In this document: positions 34,691 through 47,265 of the stretch, piece after piece
Position numbering within the stretch: the first letter of the stretch is position 1
Layout of the letters: each line of letters begins with the position of its first letter
Source: Ophiodon elongatus
Lineage: Eukaryota > Chordata > Actinopteri > Perciformes > Hexagrammidae
Length of the DNA: 64,000 nt
Direction of reading: 5' to 3'
NCBI GenBank assembly: GCA_016806645.1
Contig: JACSYO010000570.1
Coordinates: 4,530,001 to 4,594,000, forward strand
Program-made: the position numbers and the translations under genes
The notes under the pieces: model-generated
Told to the model about the DNA's origin: nothing
Databases searched by the model: none
Seen by the model: only the letters and a program-made list of their open reading frames with translations

Positions 34691-36195
34691 TTATCTCGTG
34701 AACACATTTCTGTATTTAATTATCTTGTCTTTAAAACCTTGTTTAACCAAAACAGGTGAAATAATCTACCAGAGCAGCAAGAACACTGTAATCAACCAGT
34801 TTTTTTTAAATTTTAAATCAATATTTATAAAAAGATGTTTAGCTTGAAACGATAAAGAATGAAGTAGGTTGCTGTGCTAGAATTATGATTTTCTTTTGTA
34901 AAAAAAGATAATTTTGTGGTAAAAGAAATACTTGAAATATTGAATGTTTTCTACAGCTGTCAGATTAATGTAGTGGAGTAAAAAGCACAATATTTGCAAG
35001 AAGTATACAGTAGTACACAACAGAAATACTCAAGTAAAGTACCTCAACGTTTTCCAGTACTTGAGTAAATGTAATGACACAGAAATTCATCATCATGCTT
35101 CTGGAGCTCATCACCTTTAAAATTGCTTAAAAGGTTATTGTTGGTTGAAAGCAAATGAGTGTGTCCCCTAATTTCATCTGAAGCGACCATGTGAGTATGT
35201 ATCAGCCTTACTTTTCCAAAGTTATTTCTCTCCGAAGACACTGAATGTTTTATGTGCGGTAAAAGTGGTTTTGCTTTTGGCAAATTCTTGACAGATTTTC
35301 ATTGGAGATAGCAACCAGCCAACTAACAAACGGTAACGCCCTTCAGTTACTGTGAGAAAGAATCCTCCATCAACTATTCTGAGAGTTTTGTAGAAAACAT
35401 CACAAGGGTTTATTATTTTCAAGCGTGAATTGTCAAATACCAAGGTTTGGATACAGCAGAGACAAATGTGGGAAGAGTGCTTGTATCTAACGAGAGACAG
35501 TGCAGTATTTGGTTTATCCAAAGAATCCCTTAAAGGCTTTAATTTCCCGTAACATAAACATAACATTTTTAGAAAACTTGTAATACAAAAAATAATTGCC
35601 TTAGTGTAATGAATTAACTGGAAAAGTTTTTATTTTTATTTTTTACCATATTCTTCTGTAGTGTCTTCAACATGTATGTAGTTTTACAAAACATATCTTC
35701 AAAAGCCATCCACCAAACTTTCTAGTTGTATTCCTATCTTCCTATCCCACTGATACAAAGATATATCCAAAATTCCCTCTGCAAAAAACCTTTGACCCTA
35801 CAAAATGAAACAAGAATTTTTAACCTGGCTTTATCCAGTGTTGACATTTCTGTTGTGGACTTTTATGGAAATTAGCACATATTTAATATTATTTAAATTC
35901 AATTTAATTCAATTTGTTTAATACTCAATAAAGATAATGCCTTATTTTCATATTTATGGTAGACCAGCACGGCGTCAAATAGTCAGAAAAGATATAGCTG
36001 TCAATTTCACATACCCAATGTCATACCGTGGAAACTTTTTATATGGAATAAAAACAAGTAACCATTGTTCACTTGTATGGCCGCTTTAGTAGAGAGTCTG
36101 TGTCTGTCAGACGGTGTGAAGGGGATACTACCATACACCATCCTGCACAGCAGTTAGTAGGGCTGGTCGATTTTTATAATATATATAATATTCAG
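34691..36195. other. No gene recognised
   Basis: The 114-codon minus-strand frame at 35222-35566 shows no motif. It has neither splice context nor coding-like codon use. Confidence 0.4.
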
Positions 36196-36355
36196 ACTGT
36201 ATTTTCATTAGATTACAACTTTATTCTCATTAAATCACAACTTTATTCTTACTTAACTACAACTTTATTCTCATTAAATTAAAACTTTATTTACATTAAA
36301 TTACAACTTTATTAACATTAAATCACAACTTTATTCTCATTAAATTACAACTTCT
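36196..36355 (+). repeat. Tandem repeat, 23-24-bp unit, about 7 copies
   Basis: The unit 'attacaactttattctcatt aaat' recurs with variants (aactttattctta, aactttatttacatt, aactttattaacatt). Confidence 0.85.
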
Positions 36356-37733
36356 CAAGATAACACAGATATGTGTGAAACGTTTTGACTGTGCATCAAG
36401 TTTTGAACATGAGTAGAACTCTTCCCTGGAACACATATGGACTGTTAAATTCCAGGGATTCATGAATTAATTAAAATGAATCAATATATCATTGAGGTGA
36501 ATAGGTGCCACATACTCACTTCAAGAGATTACTTTCCCAAACAAAAGACACAAACGAGGAGGGGAGAGTAAATCAGCAGCAATAACATTAAATGAGAAAA
36601 GTTGATCTCCAGGAGAATAAATATTGGATATCAATACCAAAGGCCTGAGAGCCTTACTGAATTATGTCCCATTATATTTTTACATTTTGAATTGTCAACT
36701 GTTGCCTGAATTTAGTGTTTTCCATTACATAGATAAAGATATTATATTTCCACCATACATTGGTACATAAAAAAAAATCACCAGAATACAGGAGATAAGG
36801 TGTTTAGTGCAAAACATTTACCAGAATTGAACCACATTGATTTTAGAATTTGAATGTCAACATTCTGAACAAAGAACGCTTTGAAGAACCCTCTCTTCGT
36901 TACAGCCCTACTTGTTAGTAGGATCAGTTAGTTGTAGATTTTGGTCTTTTTATGGAATTTACTGGCAATGATAAGCATATAGGACATCACCAGGTTTATG
37001 CTTCAACAAGACCCTCAAAAGGTTGTAAGGCCAAATAAAGGCATCATTTTTAAGTCAGATAACACCGATACAAAGAGACAGGGACGATGAGCCGGTAGAT
37101 AAAGGGGACGTGTTGGATATCTTATCTGAGTCGGCTGAAGAATCACTGACTTTCTGTTCACAAAATCACATATCTGGCCTTTTGAATCTGGATACTAATT
37201 TTCATTTCCCCCCTTTTTTTCCCTCGCATGTGCGAGCTTCCAGCTTCCAGTGTTACAAATCTCCTGCTCGATTATTGGTCTCACCTGCAAAATAAAATAA
37301 AAGAAGCAATTTAGCATCACCCTTATGCTTTTCATCACAATATCTTATCAGTGTTTTATTAATTGCGTTGTTTTTATATCTTATAAATACATGACATTCA
37401 CAGTTTAACCAGGCTTATCAAACCAAGTGAAAGTACAGAGAAATTTACAGATTTCTTTTATGTTAAAGACTAAATCCTTCATTGTAGACTTATAGTGTAA
37501 CATGGGAAAATAGTTTAGTTTTCTCCATATTTAGTTGTAAAAAACATCTAATTCTAGTGTGAAAAGAACAGATCACAAAAGGTCTGATCATATCAAGGTT
37601 TTAATATTGGTACAAAACAACTAATAGTAGAATACAAAGGGAGCAGATATAACTTTTAGAGATGCCTAAATAACATTTATTTTGCCACCGATACCAATTT
37701 TTGATATCTTTTTATTTTTTTGTCATAGCATCT

Positions 37734-37735
<2 letters not shown>
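36356..37735. other. No gene recognised
   Basis: Nothing supported. Confidence 0.4.

Positions 37736-37805
<70 letters not shown>
37736..37805. repeat. (TA)n microsatellite
   Basis: About 34 uninterrupted TA units. It breaks repeat copy 2 (37813-37985) from its expected left part. Confidence 0.95.
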
Positions 37806-37808
<3 letters not shown>

Positions 37809-37812
37809 CGCA

Positions 37813-37985
37813 AGTAGTTCAAATGATTAGGAAATAAAAGATTGTGCTTGAATTCTTTTTGCATTGGCAGTTTTAATTTTGTATTAGATATTAGAGAGAG
37901 AATTATTACCTGTTTAACTTCCTATTTTACATTATTACTGTGAAAAAATCTCTTTCGAACAACTGTTTTTATTCAAGCTAATAGG
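37813..37985 (+). mobile_element. AT-rich hAT-like repeat, copy 2 (fragment)
   Basis: Aligns with the middle of 42640-42840 ('attaggaaataaaagattgt', 'ttttaattttgtattagat', 'aacaactgtttttatt'). The left portion is replaced by a TA microsatellite. Confidence 0.4.
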
Positions 37986-38002
37986 CAAAAAAATAAGATT
38001 AC

Positions 38003-38057
38003 ATGGTAAATGATAACGTTGTGGTGATGTAATCACCACAACGTTATCATTTACCAT
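38003..38057. repeat. Perfect hairpin: 26-bp arms, 3-base loop
   Basis: Arm 38003-38028 (starting atggtaaatgataacgttgt) is the exact reverse complement of 38032-38057, with loop gta at 38029-38031. No mismatch is present. Confidence 0.97.
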
Positions 38058-38929
38058 CCATGCAGCATTATCTAGGACTAGGATTATATAGACTAGAAGG
38101 CACCGATGCCCATCTCCCGGTCGCATAGTTATGATAAAATGAATATCGCCAGATGACGATCACACTATGATGTTGAACTTTGTTTTTAATCTGCGGTTCA
38201 AATGCATGCCGAATGCGTGCAGATCCTCGATCCGTAACCGTTTCACCACTGGTAGAAAGACGTTCTCATGACGCTCTTTTTCTGATTTCATGATGATCCT
38301 TCAGCTGTGTTTAGTGCCTCTTTGCTTAGTTCAGCTCTCACCAGAAACATATTTAATATGAACTACATACTTTGATGTAGGAAATGCATTCTGTATCCCA
38401 GGTCGCATTTGTATCAGTGCAAACCAGAGAAGTTGTTCCCCTTTAGATCTTTGAGTGCTGTCAGCAGCGCTGTGTGTTAGATGTTGCCTAAGCGCCGGGT
38501 TCAAGCCCCTCATCTCCAACCACAAAGTATCTCACTGTGCACCAGATTGTCATGTATTGACCGGCCCTCCCAAACAGACTAATTAAATCTTCCGTGGAAA
38601 TCCTTTCTCTTTGAAAAGGCATTTACAACCTTGAGCTGCACACAAACAAAAAGGAAACTAAACCCTCTTTTTTTTCATTGGACCATGTCTGGAATATTTT
38701 TGGACGCCCTTCAGAGTGACCTTTCTCTTTCTATGAGCAAATAATTCCCACTTCATTTAAGTGCACTACGTAACTACTTCTGCAGCAAAGCCTCTTCTTT
38801 GAAGCCTCATACGCTATAATATACTCATCGGTTGTTGTTTTGTTGACAGCAGGATAAAAAAAAAAAAAATCCGTTCAACATTAACTTTAATACCCAGTTT
38901 GCAAAATGTTGCTGGATCTTCTGTGCTTA

Positions 38930-39342
38930 CGAAGCACCGATCTGATACAGATTTCGATATTTGACCAATACTGACTCAAATAGGGGGATATTGTATTGGT
39001 GACAATGGGGCCAATCTACTTAATTCAACTCTATGTTTTGAGTCTCATTACACTTGTGCGTACTACATCATGCGTCAGCGGCACACTGGTATATAGCATA
39101 GCAAGTTTTACAACTGTTTTATGTCTAAAATCTAAAGTTAAAATGTCAATAGACATTTTGTTTTACAAAGTAAGGAAAGCAATATTTAGGCCTGATGTTG
39201 CCTCACACATAAAAGAATGTTAGCAGTCACTTCCAGCTCATTAATTAAACACTGGTATCAGATCGGTACTCTGTATCGGCCGATAACCAAAGGCCAGGTA
39301 TCCTATCGGCACTGAAAAGGTCAGATCAGTGCATCCTTGTGG
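38930..39342. mobile_element. Probable hAT-like non-autonomous transposon
   Basis: The left end (gaagcaccgatctgatac) and the reverse complement of the right end (ggatgcactgatctgacc) agree at most positions. The interior has 'gtatcggccgataacc', typical of a widespread fish hAT family with 'gatcggtgcatcc' ends. The 75-codon frame at 38996-39223 shows no transposase motif. Confidence 0.5.
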
Positions 39343-39344
39343 CT

Positions 39345-39600
39345 AGGGTCGCTAATAGGGGTGAGAGAAAAAATCGATTCCTAGATGCATTGAGATTCTC
39401 TCATAAAAGATTATGACTCCATGCAGAAAACACAATTCTCGGAAATTTAAAACTCAATTCTCAACGTTATGATCGACTGTAACAATTCTGTGACACTGGG
39501 CTGTCCGTTCCTCACAACTGCCCCTGAACGCAACAGACATAATACACGTGCGTCTTGTTTACGTTCTAAGTTGGGCTAAATACTAGCGGCGTTTTGGAGA
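39345..39600 (+). mobile_element. Possible second hAT-like repeat fragment
   Basis: The opening 'gtgagagaaaaaatcgattc' and 'gatgcattgagattctct' recall another common fish hAT end. The right end was not found. Confidence 0.3.
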
Positions 39601-41895
39601 GGGCGAATATGGATACAATCTGAATGGCTGGCTTAAAAGTTAACATTATGGAAGCATTTTGCTTCTTCTTCTTCATACCAACTCGGAAAGTAGATCCCAA
39701 CTTTTTTTGCCAAATGATTTGCGACTCTGAACCCCTTGAACTTAAAATAGTTATTTCATTAAACTTAGACTAAACAATAGAAATAATTCAAGTGAACTAA
39801 TGATTTTGAGTAAAGATTACTAATGTGGACTTAAATATGTCAACTGCATCCATTTAAGATTCTATGTTAACACAACTTGACCCGTTTAGTTCTTCCATGT
39901 ATAAAAACTTAAATGGTTTGAGGCAACGGGTTTCCACACAATTTTCTAGTAAAGTCAACTAGTTCGGGCTAAGAGTGTACTCAGTCATTGAGAATCAGAG
40001 CTTTCACACCATGTTGGACACTTTGGAACCGAAACACAACATTGATCCCGACGTTTTTATGGACACAGTGATACTCTACAACCTAACCAAAGCTAAAGTC
40101 ATGGAGTCACTGAGGAAAGCGAGGAAAGAGAGAGAGATAGAGAGAGAGAGAGACAGAGATTCATTATTATTATTATCATAAATTCAGATCAAATTAAAAA
40201 ATAAATAAAGCTGACCTCAACCATTCATTCATTTTTCCTTCTATAAAATAAAAATAATGTCATTTTCATTCCTTATTGACTGTGAAATTGTGCCAGAACA
40301 GTGTTTTTGAACAGATATGGGTGTGACCTATAATATAGTACAGCCTAAAAGTTTGTATTTGCCTACTAGATATAACAATTAAATTCGGATTTTATTGGAT
40401 GGAATTTCTGTCATGTTTGATGCAAAGCGATTATGTACACTGAAAAACAGTACATTACATCAAAGTTCACTGTGGACAACACGTGTTGCTTTTTTTCAAT
40501 TCTCTACTCTGTTGTGCTGTAGCCGACGAGTTAATACCATTAAAAACATCCAGTTATGAACAATGTGGATCAAAGATTTGTGGCTTCGCTTTAGTCATTT
40601 AAAAAATACATTAATCATCATACTTATTTACTATCTACATTTCACACAGTGCCCCGTAGTTATATTGCCTGGCTCAATCTGCTCTGTTTTGCATTGAACA
40701 GACTCTTTGTGGAGCTGAGTAGATGAACAAGCCAATTTTGAGTTCTCTTGGAAGGTAATTACTGGATAATAATGTGGTTTGCCGTTGTGCCAGAATGTAA
40801 TCAAGAAGAAAACATCCCCTTGTCATGACTTCCACTTGTGAGTGGCTGGTAAGAAGAAAAAAAAGAGAAAGATGGATTCATTTCTACAGGTAGTAACAGT
40901 GAGTCAGTGCTCTATTGGTTGCAATAATAGCATATGTTTGATAGAAATTGGACACACACTGTTCACTGTGATGGATTACTGAAATATATTTCAAGCCTTT
41001 GCAGTCTTTTTTTTTTTTTCCATATTTGTAACTACTCAGTTTGAGAGAGAGCATAGCTAATGGCCGAAAGGGCTGTCTGACTGCAAGGTAAAGAAGTCAA
41101 AATAATCTAAATTTAGCGTGTACTTACATACGTTTTGCTGCAGCCCATGTCCACAGCAGTTGGTCAAAACTGTTCATACCGGCAGCGATCCAAATTTGCA
41201 AAAAGAAAAAAAAACAACCTTTTTCGATAAAATACTTTTGCAGGCAGAGGACCAACTACCAGGATCCTCTTGGCCCATTTAATCAAGAGGTTTTAGCTTC
41301 ACTTTCACTTTGCCCTGGATTGAATGTTACTTTGTTTCTTTTGTTTCTTTTGAATCCTTGATTGAGATCTTCGAATGAAGCTTTGAATGTCTGTCGTTAT
41401 TTTTTTTTACTTCACCCCCTTAAAAAAATATGATTTAGTCTTATTGTGGTAATTTACTTGTAATTTATGGTGGAAGGTTTCGGGGGGAAGTAAAGCACGG
41501 ACCACCCCTGAATTCTAATTGGTCACCCCATTATCCTCAACTATGATTGACTATCTGTAAACCAGACCTTTATACTGTGACGGTATTATTAAATGTTTTA
41601 TGTTTTCATTTCTGTGTAGCCCAAGCCTACTTCTGGAGGTGCAATTTCTTTTTGAGGAGCAACAGAAAGTATGGAAGCTTTATGTTACATTTGTATGGTG
41701 CCACTCTGTTGTCTTGTGATTGGGAGGTCTATGTATCTTTTATATTACAATATTAAACACATGAATGTAAGAAACCATACGATATTGTAATAGAGATATG
41801 GGTAGTGGAGACAGAAATGGTAAATAAATGCTATTCCCATGTGTTTGGGTGCAGGCACATGTACATCAGTGCCCCACTTTGGACACCCCAATCGA
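39601..41895. other. No gene recognised
   Basis: A GA-rich patch is at 40124-40160. A 24-bp block at 41245-41268 is repeated at 44080-44103. I see nothing else supported. Confidence 0.4.
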
Positions 41896-41898
41896 GTG

Positions 41899-41902
41899 TG
41901 TG

Positions 41903-41962
<60 letters not shown>
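41899..41962. repeat. (GT)n microsatellite just upstream of the opsin start exon
   Basis: About 32 GT units with one GC step, ending 60 bp before the acceptor at 42021. Confidence 0.95.
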
Positions 41963-41964
<2 letters not shown>

Positions 41965-42021
41965 CGGTTTTCAATTTGAGGAAGCAGCTCCATTGTCTTA
42001 CCCTTTTCCTCCACTTCACAG

Positions 42022-42159
42022 GACATCCCCCACTGATGGAGAACGAGACGTGGCCGCACCCTTCATACATCCCCCATTATCTCCTCCGTGGGGACCCTTT
42101 TGCCTCAAAACTGTCAAGAGAGGCGGATATCGTTGCCGCCTTTTACATCTGTATTATAG
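42022..42159 (+). CDS. opn5: Opn5-class opsin (neuropsin), exon with start codon
   Basis: Neuropsins are retinal-binding G-protein-coupled receptors, UV/violet sensors of retina and deep brain. The reading starts at ATG 42036 (gATGG context) and gives MENETWPHPSYIPHYL, then LRGDPFASKLSREADIVAAF, then YICIIG. From memory of the family this closely follows the vertebrate OPN5 N-terminus, whose HYLRxGDPFASKLSxEAD block is diagnostic. Asn3 in NET is a possible glycosylation site. TM1 begins after EAD. The exon ends at 42159 in AG|gtcagt after the first base of codon 42 (Gly), a phase 1 intron. Upstream, cttttcctccacttcacag at 42003-42021 is a strong acceptor, so this is probably exon 2, with an untranslated exon upstream (candidate 30940-31187). 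The symbol assumes opn5 itself. A fish Opn5 paralogue such as opn5m2 cannot be excluded from 42 residues. Confidence 0.88.
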
Positions 42160-42290
42160 GTCAGTCTGATTGCAAAGATTGCTTTTCTCTTGATAAATGT
42201 TTTCATTTCACCAAAAGTGGCGTTAAGTTTTGCTGCAATCAGGCTTAATGATAATGTGTTCGAACATAAACATAACACTGCGAGGCCCTG

Positions 42291-42316
42291 AGGCCAAAGG
42301 CCAAAGGCCAAAGGCA
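42291..42316 (+). repeat. Short tandem repeat of ccaaagg
   Basis: The 7-base unit gccaaag occurs three to four times in a row, 130 bp into the opsin intron. Confidence 0.85.
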
Positions 42317-42429
42317 AGTTGAAAAGAACAGTCTGAGACAAAATAACTGTTTGATGTGGTTCTTTGTACATTGATATCAGAAAAGATTTATATTATCATC
42401 AGGCCATTGAGAAGCAGTTCAACATTTTA

Positions 42430-42840
42430 TTTCAAGGCTTGGCATTTGGGCAAGTAGCTGACATACTTTACTTGCCCAATAGCCAAAAAAGATAGATCTA
42501 TTAGAAAATAAATCAAATCAACAGGGATTTGAAAAATTTGACAAAATGGCAAAAAAAAGAAAAGTCTAAATGTTATTGTTTTACTTTGTTATTGTCACAA
42601 ATAGTGTATGTACATAAAAAACGCACAATTCAAATTATTAGTAAATTAATTATTGTATTTGTATTTAAATATTTGATTTGGTTCAAAAGAATCTGGGCAT
42701 TAGTAGTGTTAATAGTATATTGCAAGGTACTTTGTGCTTGTGTTAAGAAGTTAAACAGGTCATATTTCTCTTTCTAATATCTATTTTTTATTGCTGTGGA
42801 AATATCTCTTTCAAACAACTTGTTTATTAGCATTATCGTA
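42430..42840 (+). mobile_element. AT-rich hAT-like repeat, copy 3 (in opsin intron)
   Basis: Aligns with 33734-34100. It opens with 'aaggcttggcatttgggcaa' and 'acttgcccaatagcc', then 'tttgtatttaaatatttg' and 'ctttctaatatctatttttt'. It is the longest alignable copy of this family here and has no coding capacity. Confidence 0.45.
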
Positions 42841-45004
42841 GCATTATCAGGGATTATTTAACTATTTATTAGTATTGGTCAAAAGGCTGACTGTGAAGGA
42901 ATCATACAATGGCTTGGAGAGAAAATAAGAAGTTCATGTGCAGAAATTCATGAAAACAAAGTGACAAATGTTCCACAATCTTTAACATAACATTTTAAAG
43001 TAAAAGGTAACACAGCACTTTATGACAGAAAAACAGGCAAAATTCAAAGCATATTCACATACATACATCCAAAAAAAGGAAATAAATAAAACTAAATTGT
43101 AATCATTTAGGTTAAATTGTCCAACATCTGACACATATTTCTGTGGTAAGTGTGTAACTAAAACGTATCTGTCCTGCTGAAACAATATTTAATGTAGCGT
43201 CACAACTGTTTAAAACAATGACTGTTTTTATTTTGTATGGAGATACATAGAACTGTTATCGCCGACGTTACTTTCTGTTAATTTGTGCAATCAAATGATG
43301 CATTCCAGAGCAGAAATTGAGTAATTTAAGAGCACATTTTAGTAATAACAGCAAATCAAATTACTGACAATTCCCAGCAATAAAGTCCTTCTAGAGGTGG
43401 CCTCAGGTAGGCAGGAGTTCTAAGGGGGTCATTGTTTAGAGCACACAGTATAAGTTCAGAACCGAAAGTTGCTGCATTCCCCTTTTAACATCAATAAGTC
43501 ATGACCATATTCTATTGAGGCTTTTGTAAAAAAAAGAAAAATGGGGAAATACGCATTCTATTTGTAAATGCAGTTTGAAGGGATTTATGAGAAATTGGGT
43601 TTTCTCTAAGCAAGAAAACAGAAGGAAAACAACACAAACCATGAGTTGAAATAAAGCAGTCAGAGACTGTTGAGTTTTGTTCAGGGGGTGCTGCTGGGTT
43701 TGACCTATGTACACTGTCAGAGGTGATTACAATTGAAGGTACTTGAGAGGACAGCATGAACCGTAGGCCACTTACAACGTTTTTTTTTTTGTAGTATGTA
43801 ATTTCATCACACAAAAAAAAGGTACATCGGCAGAGAAACTTAAAAAGATACACAACCCACATTCAAAAACAGAACCAAGATAAAAAAAGACATACAAAAA
43901 AGACTAAGAATAGCAAAACTGGGTATCATTCAGTAGGGAATTCAGCTAACAAACGGTAGTGTTAAGGACTCTACATGACGAATAAAGAACACGAAAAATG
44001 TAAAATACTGACCTGCGACCATTTTTCATAAAAATTTGCAGCACTTGTTCAATAAAAGATTTGAATAGATTTGCACAGCCAGAGGACCAACTACCAGGAT
44101 CCTATAGACCCAGAGCAGCGTCTTGCAGTCTGTCTGAGCTAAACTGTTGTATAGCCTAAGCTACTGTAAGCTACTTTATTGAGTTCCTTCTGCGAAACAG
44201 TTTTTTTATGTCTATGTCTTTTATTGTGTAAGAACAGAAGGAGCGGAGCTGGTCTGTGCTGCCTTTCGCCAAGGTAGAAAGTAGTAATAGAGTTTACCGT
44301 TCTGGTTCGAACTGTGGCACTTCCGAGTTGTTGTAAAATATTGTTTACGTGGTTGATGCCTTTTATTCGTGGTGCAAATGCAAACGTTAAAAAAAAAAAT
44401 AGACCTCACTCCAATATAAGATTAAATTGATTTTTTGCTGCATAATATTTGTGTTCTGTTTGAAAGTATTCATGAAAAAAAAAGATAGTGGAAAAAAAGG
44501 GGCTAAGTGTACAAAAGCATCAAAGGTGTCCAATAATTGGGCCCCAGGTACTCTCAAATTTGTCATGAAAACCATGTTTGTTGCCTCAAAGCCTCTCAGG
44601 ATATTTCCCTGATACTAGTTCCCTTTAACCAATCTGGACAAACAAGGAGCACTGGAAACCTTCTCAAAGCATTTTCAATGAGTTTTCAGACTGACCCCTG
44701 TGCTTCTAGTCAGCCAGTAATATAGACATTTCTCATTGATTCAATACTGTAGGGTTGTAAGATTGGGCGATATGATGATATAAACTGTCAGATGTTTTTT
44801 CATACGTCTTATACCATTGTTGCTCTCCCTTTGAGATTTCTGGTTGCAATAAGCCAATAAACAGGATTTGGAGTCAGAAGGTAGTGGGGTAGCTGGCTTG
44901 TTAGTATCATGGATGGTTTGCTGAATTGGCCTGCTGGGTACAGTCTCAAGACCCCTGGACCAGTACCTCTCTATGAAGTGACATTTCGTCTTGGAAAGTC
45001 CATA
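42841..45004. other. Opsin intron; no exon recognised
   Basis: A minus-strand frame of 116 codons at 43512-43862 was considered and not accepted. I see no repeat beyond the 24-bp block at 44080-44103. Confidence 0.4.
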
Positions 45005-45130
45005 AACAGATGTAAAACATCGACAAAGACTTATAAAATGACAACAATGTAATGCAAAGCGCTACAAAGTGGCTCAAAATGACCTAAAAGAGACATAAAA
45101 TGACCACAAAGTCAAGCAAAATTACAATAT
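45005..45130 (+). repeat. Degenerate tandem repeat of the 'cacaaaatgacc' type
   Basis: Units resembling 'gacataaaatgaccacaaag' recur about six times with variation. This motif is a common minisatellite-like tract in fish. Confidence 0.5.
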
Positions 45131-47265
45131 CTGGGATGTCTTGCTCCTGTGTAGGAGGGTTGGGAGGGGCCCTATTATATATATGTATCCATAATCTGTC
45201 CATGGCTGTATTTTAATAGTTTACACAGTAGTATTCATTTCTATATGAACTAGTATGCCCCAATCCAGCACTAAATGTCTAAACCCACCCCTGGAGACGA
45301 AGTTCCTTAATGTATTATAATGGATATTTCATTTACTGGATTTCTGTGTGGTTATTTCTTTTCATTGATATTTTTCTGAACAATTTACATTGTCATTACA
45401 CACACATATATATATTTGCTCCTTTTTTAAATAATATATGAAAAAGCAATTATTTAGTAATGAAAGAACCAATAAGAGTACAGATAAAAAATAATTGATA
45501 AGGAGTATTGTTAAGAGTAGCAATATTGATAAAATCCGAACAATTCCCATCTTTGCTTGCAGATGTGTTTGCTCATATTGTGATAGCTACCATTTATAAC
45601 TGAGGATGATTTTCTGATTCATTTCAGGATGAGTAGAATTACAAACAAATCGTAACTCATGGCCCCCTTCCAAGCTTTCAACTTCATCTCGTTTTATTGT
45701 GCTGGAGCATCTTCGGCAGTTTTGTAAATCTCACCGTGGTTGCAGTTTAACAGGTATAATTCAAAAGTATGATTTCATCCGCTTCGTACGTCCCACGGGG
45801 ACGCACATACACACGCACCCACCCTCTCAGATTCAAAATGTTAAGGCCTTCGATGTGAGTGTTGGTCTGTGTAAATAGATCCCCACACAAATACTTCCTA
45901 GGAATTATTGTGTCTGTATCTGTCTAGGCTGAGTGGAGATGCTGGCGAAATGTACATTGAATATGAGCAACCATAGGTCGATGTCTTTTCTGCTTTCAGT
46001 TTTAGTGGGCACCTTTAGTAGGCATTCTTTTGTTCCCCTTCATCCCTGGTATATGTAGCTTCTTGTCACCTCTATTTTCGCTCTCTTCCGTCTCTTTGTT
46101 GGGATTGGAATTTAGCCAGCGTGAAAAACAATCATAGACAACTGTATTATTCATACAAATTCTGCATATGTAGCAAGGTAAATAAATTGTCTGCTGTATA
46201 CAGCCATAGCAGTGTCATAAATTAACCCTGACTGTTGCCCGCTCAGAGACACAGGGAAGAATTTCATGGGAACATTAAGCCTCTACATGGCAGCGGGGCT
46301 ACAAGAATAGGGAGGTTGTGTGGATTTATAGGTCAGCTCAGTCCAGCGTTTATACTGCTAAAGGTCTAATATAGCAGACACCCATCTTCCTGATTATAAG
46401 CCAATACGATACAGAGATAAGCAGATGTCCAGGTAGCCGGGAATCGAGAAGCTTCCCCAACCATAAGCAGCAGCAATAGGACAAGTTAAACAAAGCGGAT
46501 TACACCGGGAAATCCGTGTCATGGATGTCTCCAGAGGATGCGCTGATTATAACCACTGTTGTTGACGCTATTGTGTGCCAAACTTCGTCTGATATAAAAT
46601 ATAAAAAAAATAGAGCATTGAATATGAGGAAAGAAACAGATGGACCGAGGAAGATAAGAGCGTCGTGATATGTTTTGAGGGGTTTAAAATACATTTTCTG
46701 TCAATTCAAACTCCCTTTGTGGTTTTTCCATTCTAAAAAATCACCAGTTGCTGAGTCTACGATCTCACACCCTGGTAGAGTTGATAGAAGGCAATTATCA
46801 GTGTGCCCTGACACCCGCACACCTGATCCCACTTCTGTAATAAAGCCTGCCCACAAACAAACCGAGAAAAATAATCAGACAATTTCTTTGCCTTATGCAG
46901 TGCATCATATGAGTGCATGGGAACTTGGAGGCGCACAGTGTGCCCATTGTGCTATTCAGTGATTCAATTCACCATTTTATTTCAAGTATCCTCATAGAAA
47001 ATGTGAATGAATCGGGTTTATTCAGCAGTGAACAACAAGATATGTGCGCAGCTCAAACAGAGTGAACGGAAAGCAGCTGACAGGGCGGTGGGTTTATGAG
47101 TGAAAGCTTAATTGTTAACCCCCGGGCCAATATTCCCTTTATTTTTGATAATTGGATGTGAGAAAATGAGACGTGATGTATTTTTCCCCCATCTATTGCT
47201 GAGCTGCTTACTGGTTAGATTGTCGTATTGATAGTGCGGTTGTACGGAAGCTGTTAAATAAGAGA
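45131..47265. other. Opsin intron; no exon recognised
   Basis: Nothing supported. Confidence 0.4.

Noticed and set aside
35222..35566. 114-codon open frame, minus strand
   Set aside because: No motif, no splice context and codon use like the AT-rich background. Treated as chance.
38160..38291. 44-codon minus-strand frame starting MKSEKERHENVFLPVVKRLR
   Set aside because: Tidy start and stop, but short, unsupported and next to a hAT-like repeat fragment.
41745..42070. His/Thr-rich and Val/Cys-rich frames across the GT repeat
   Set aside because: Products of the microsatellite, not genes.
43512..43862. 116-codon minus-strand frame with a protein-like middle (SDSVHRSNPAAPPEQNSTV)
   Set aside because: Runs through T tracts, lacks convincing splice sites, and a second frame over the same bases looks equally good.
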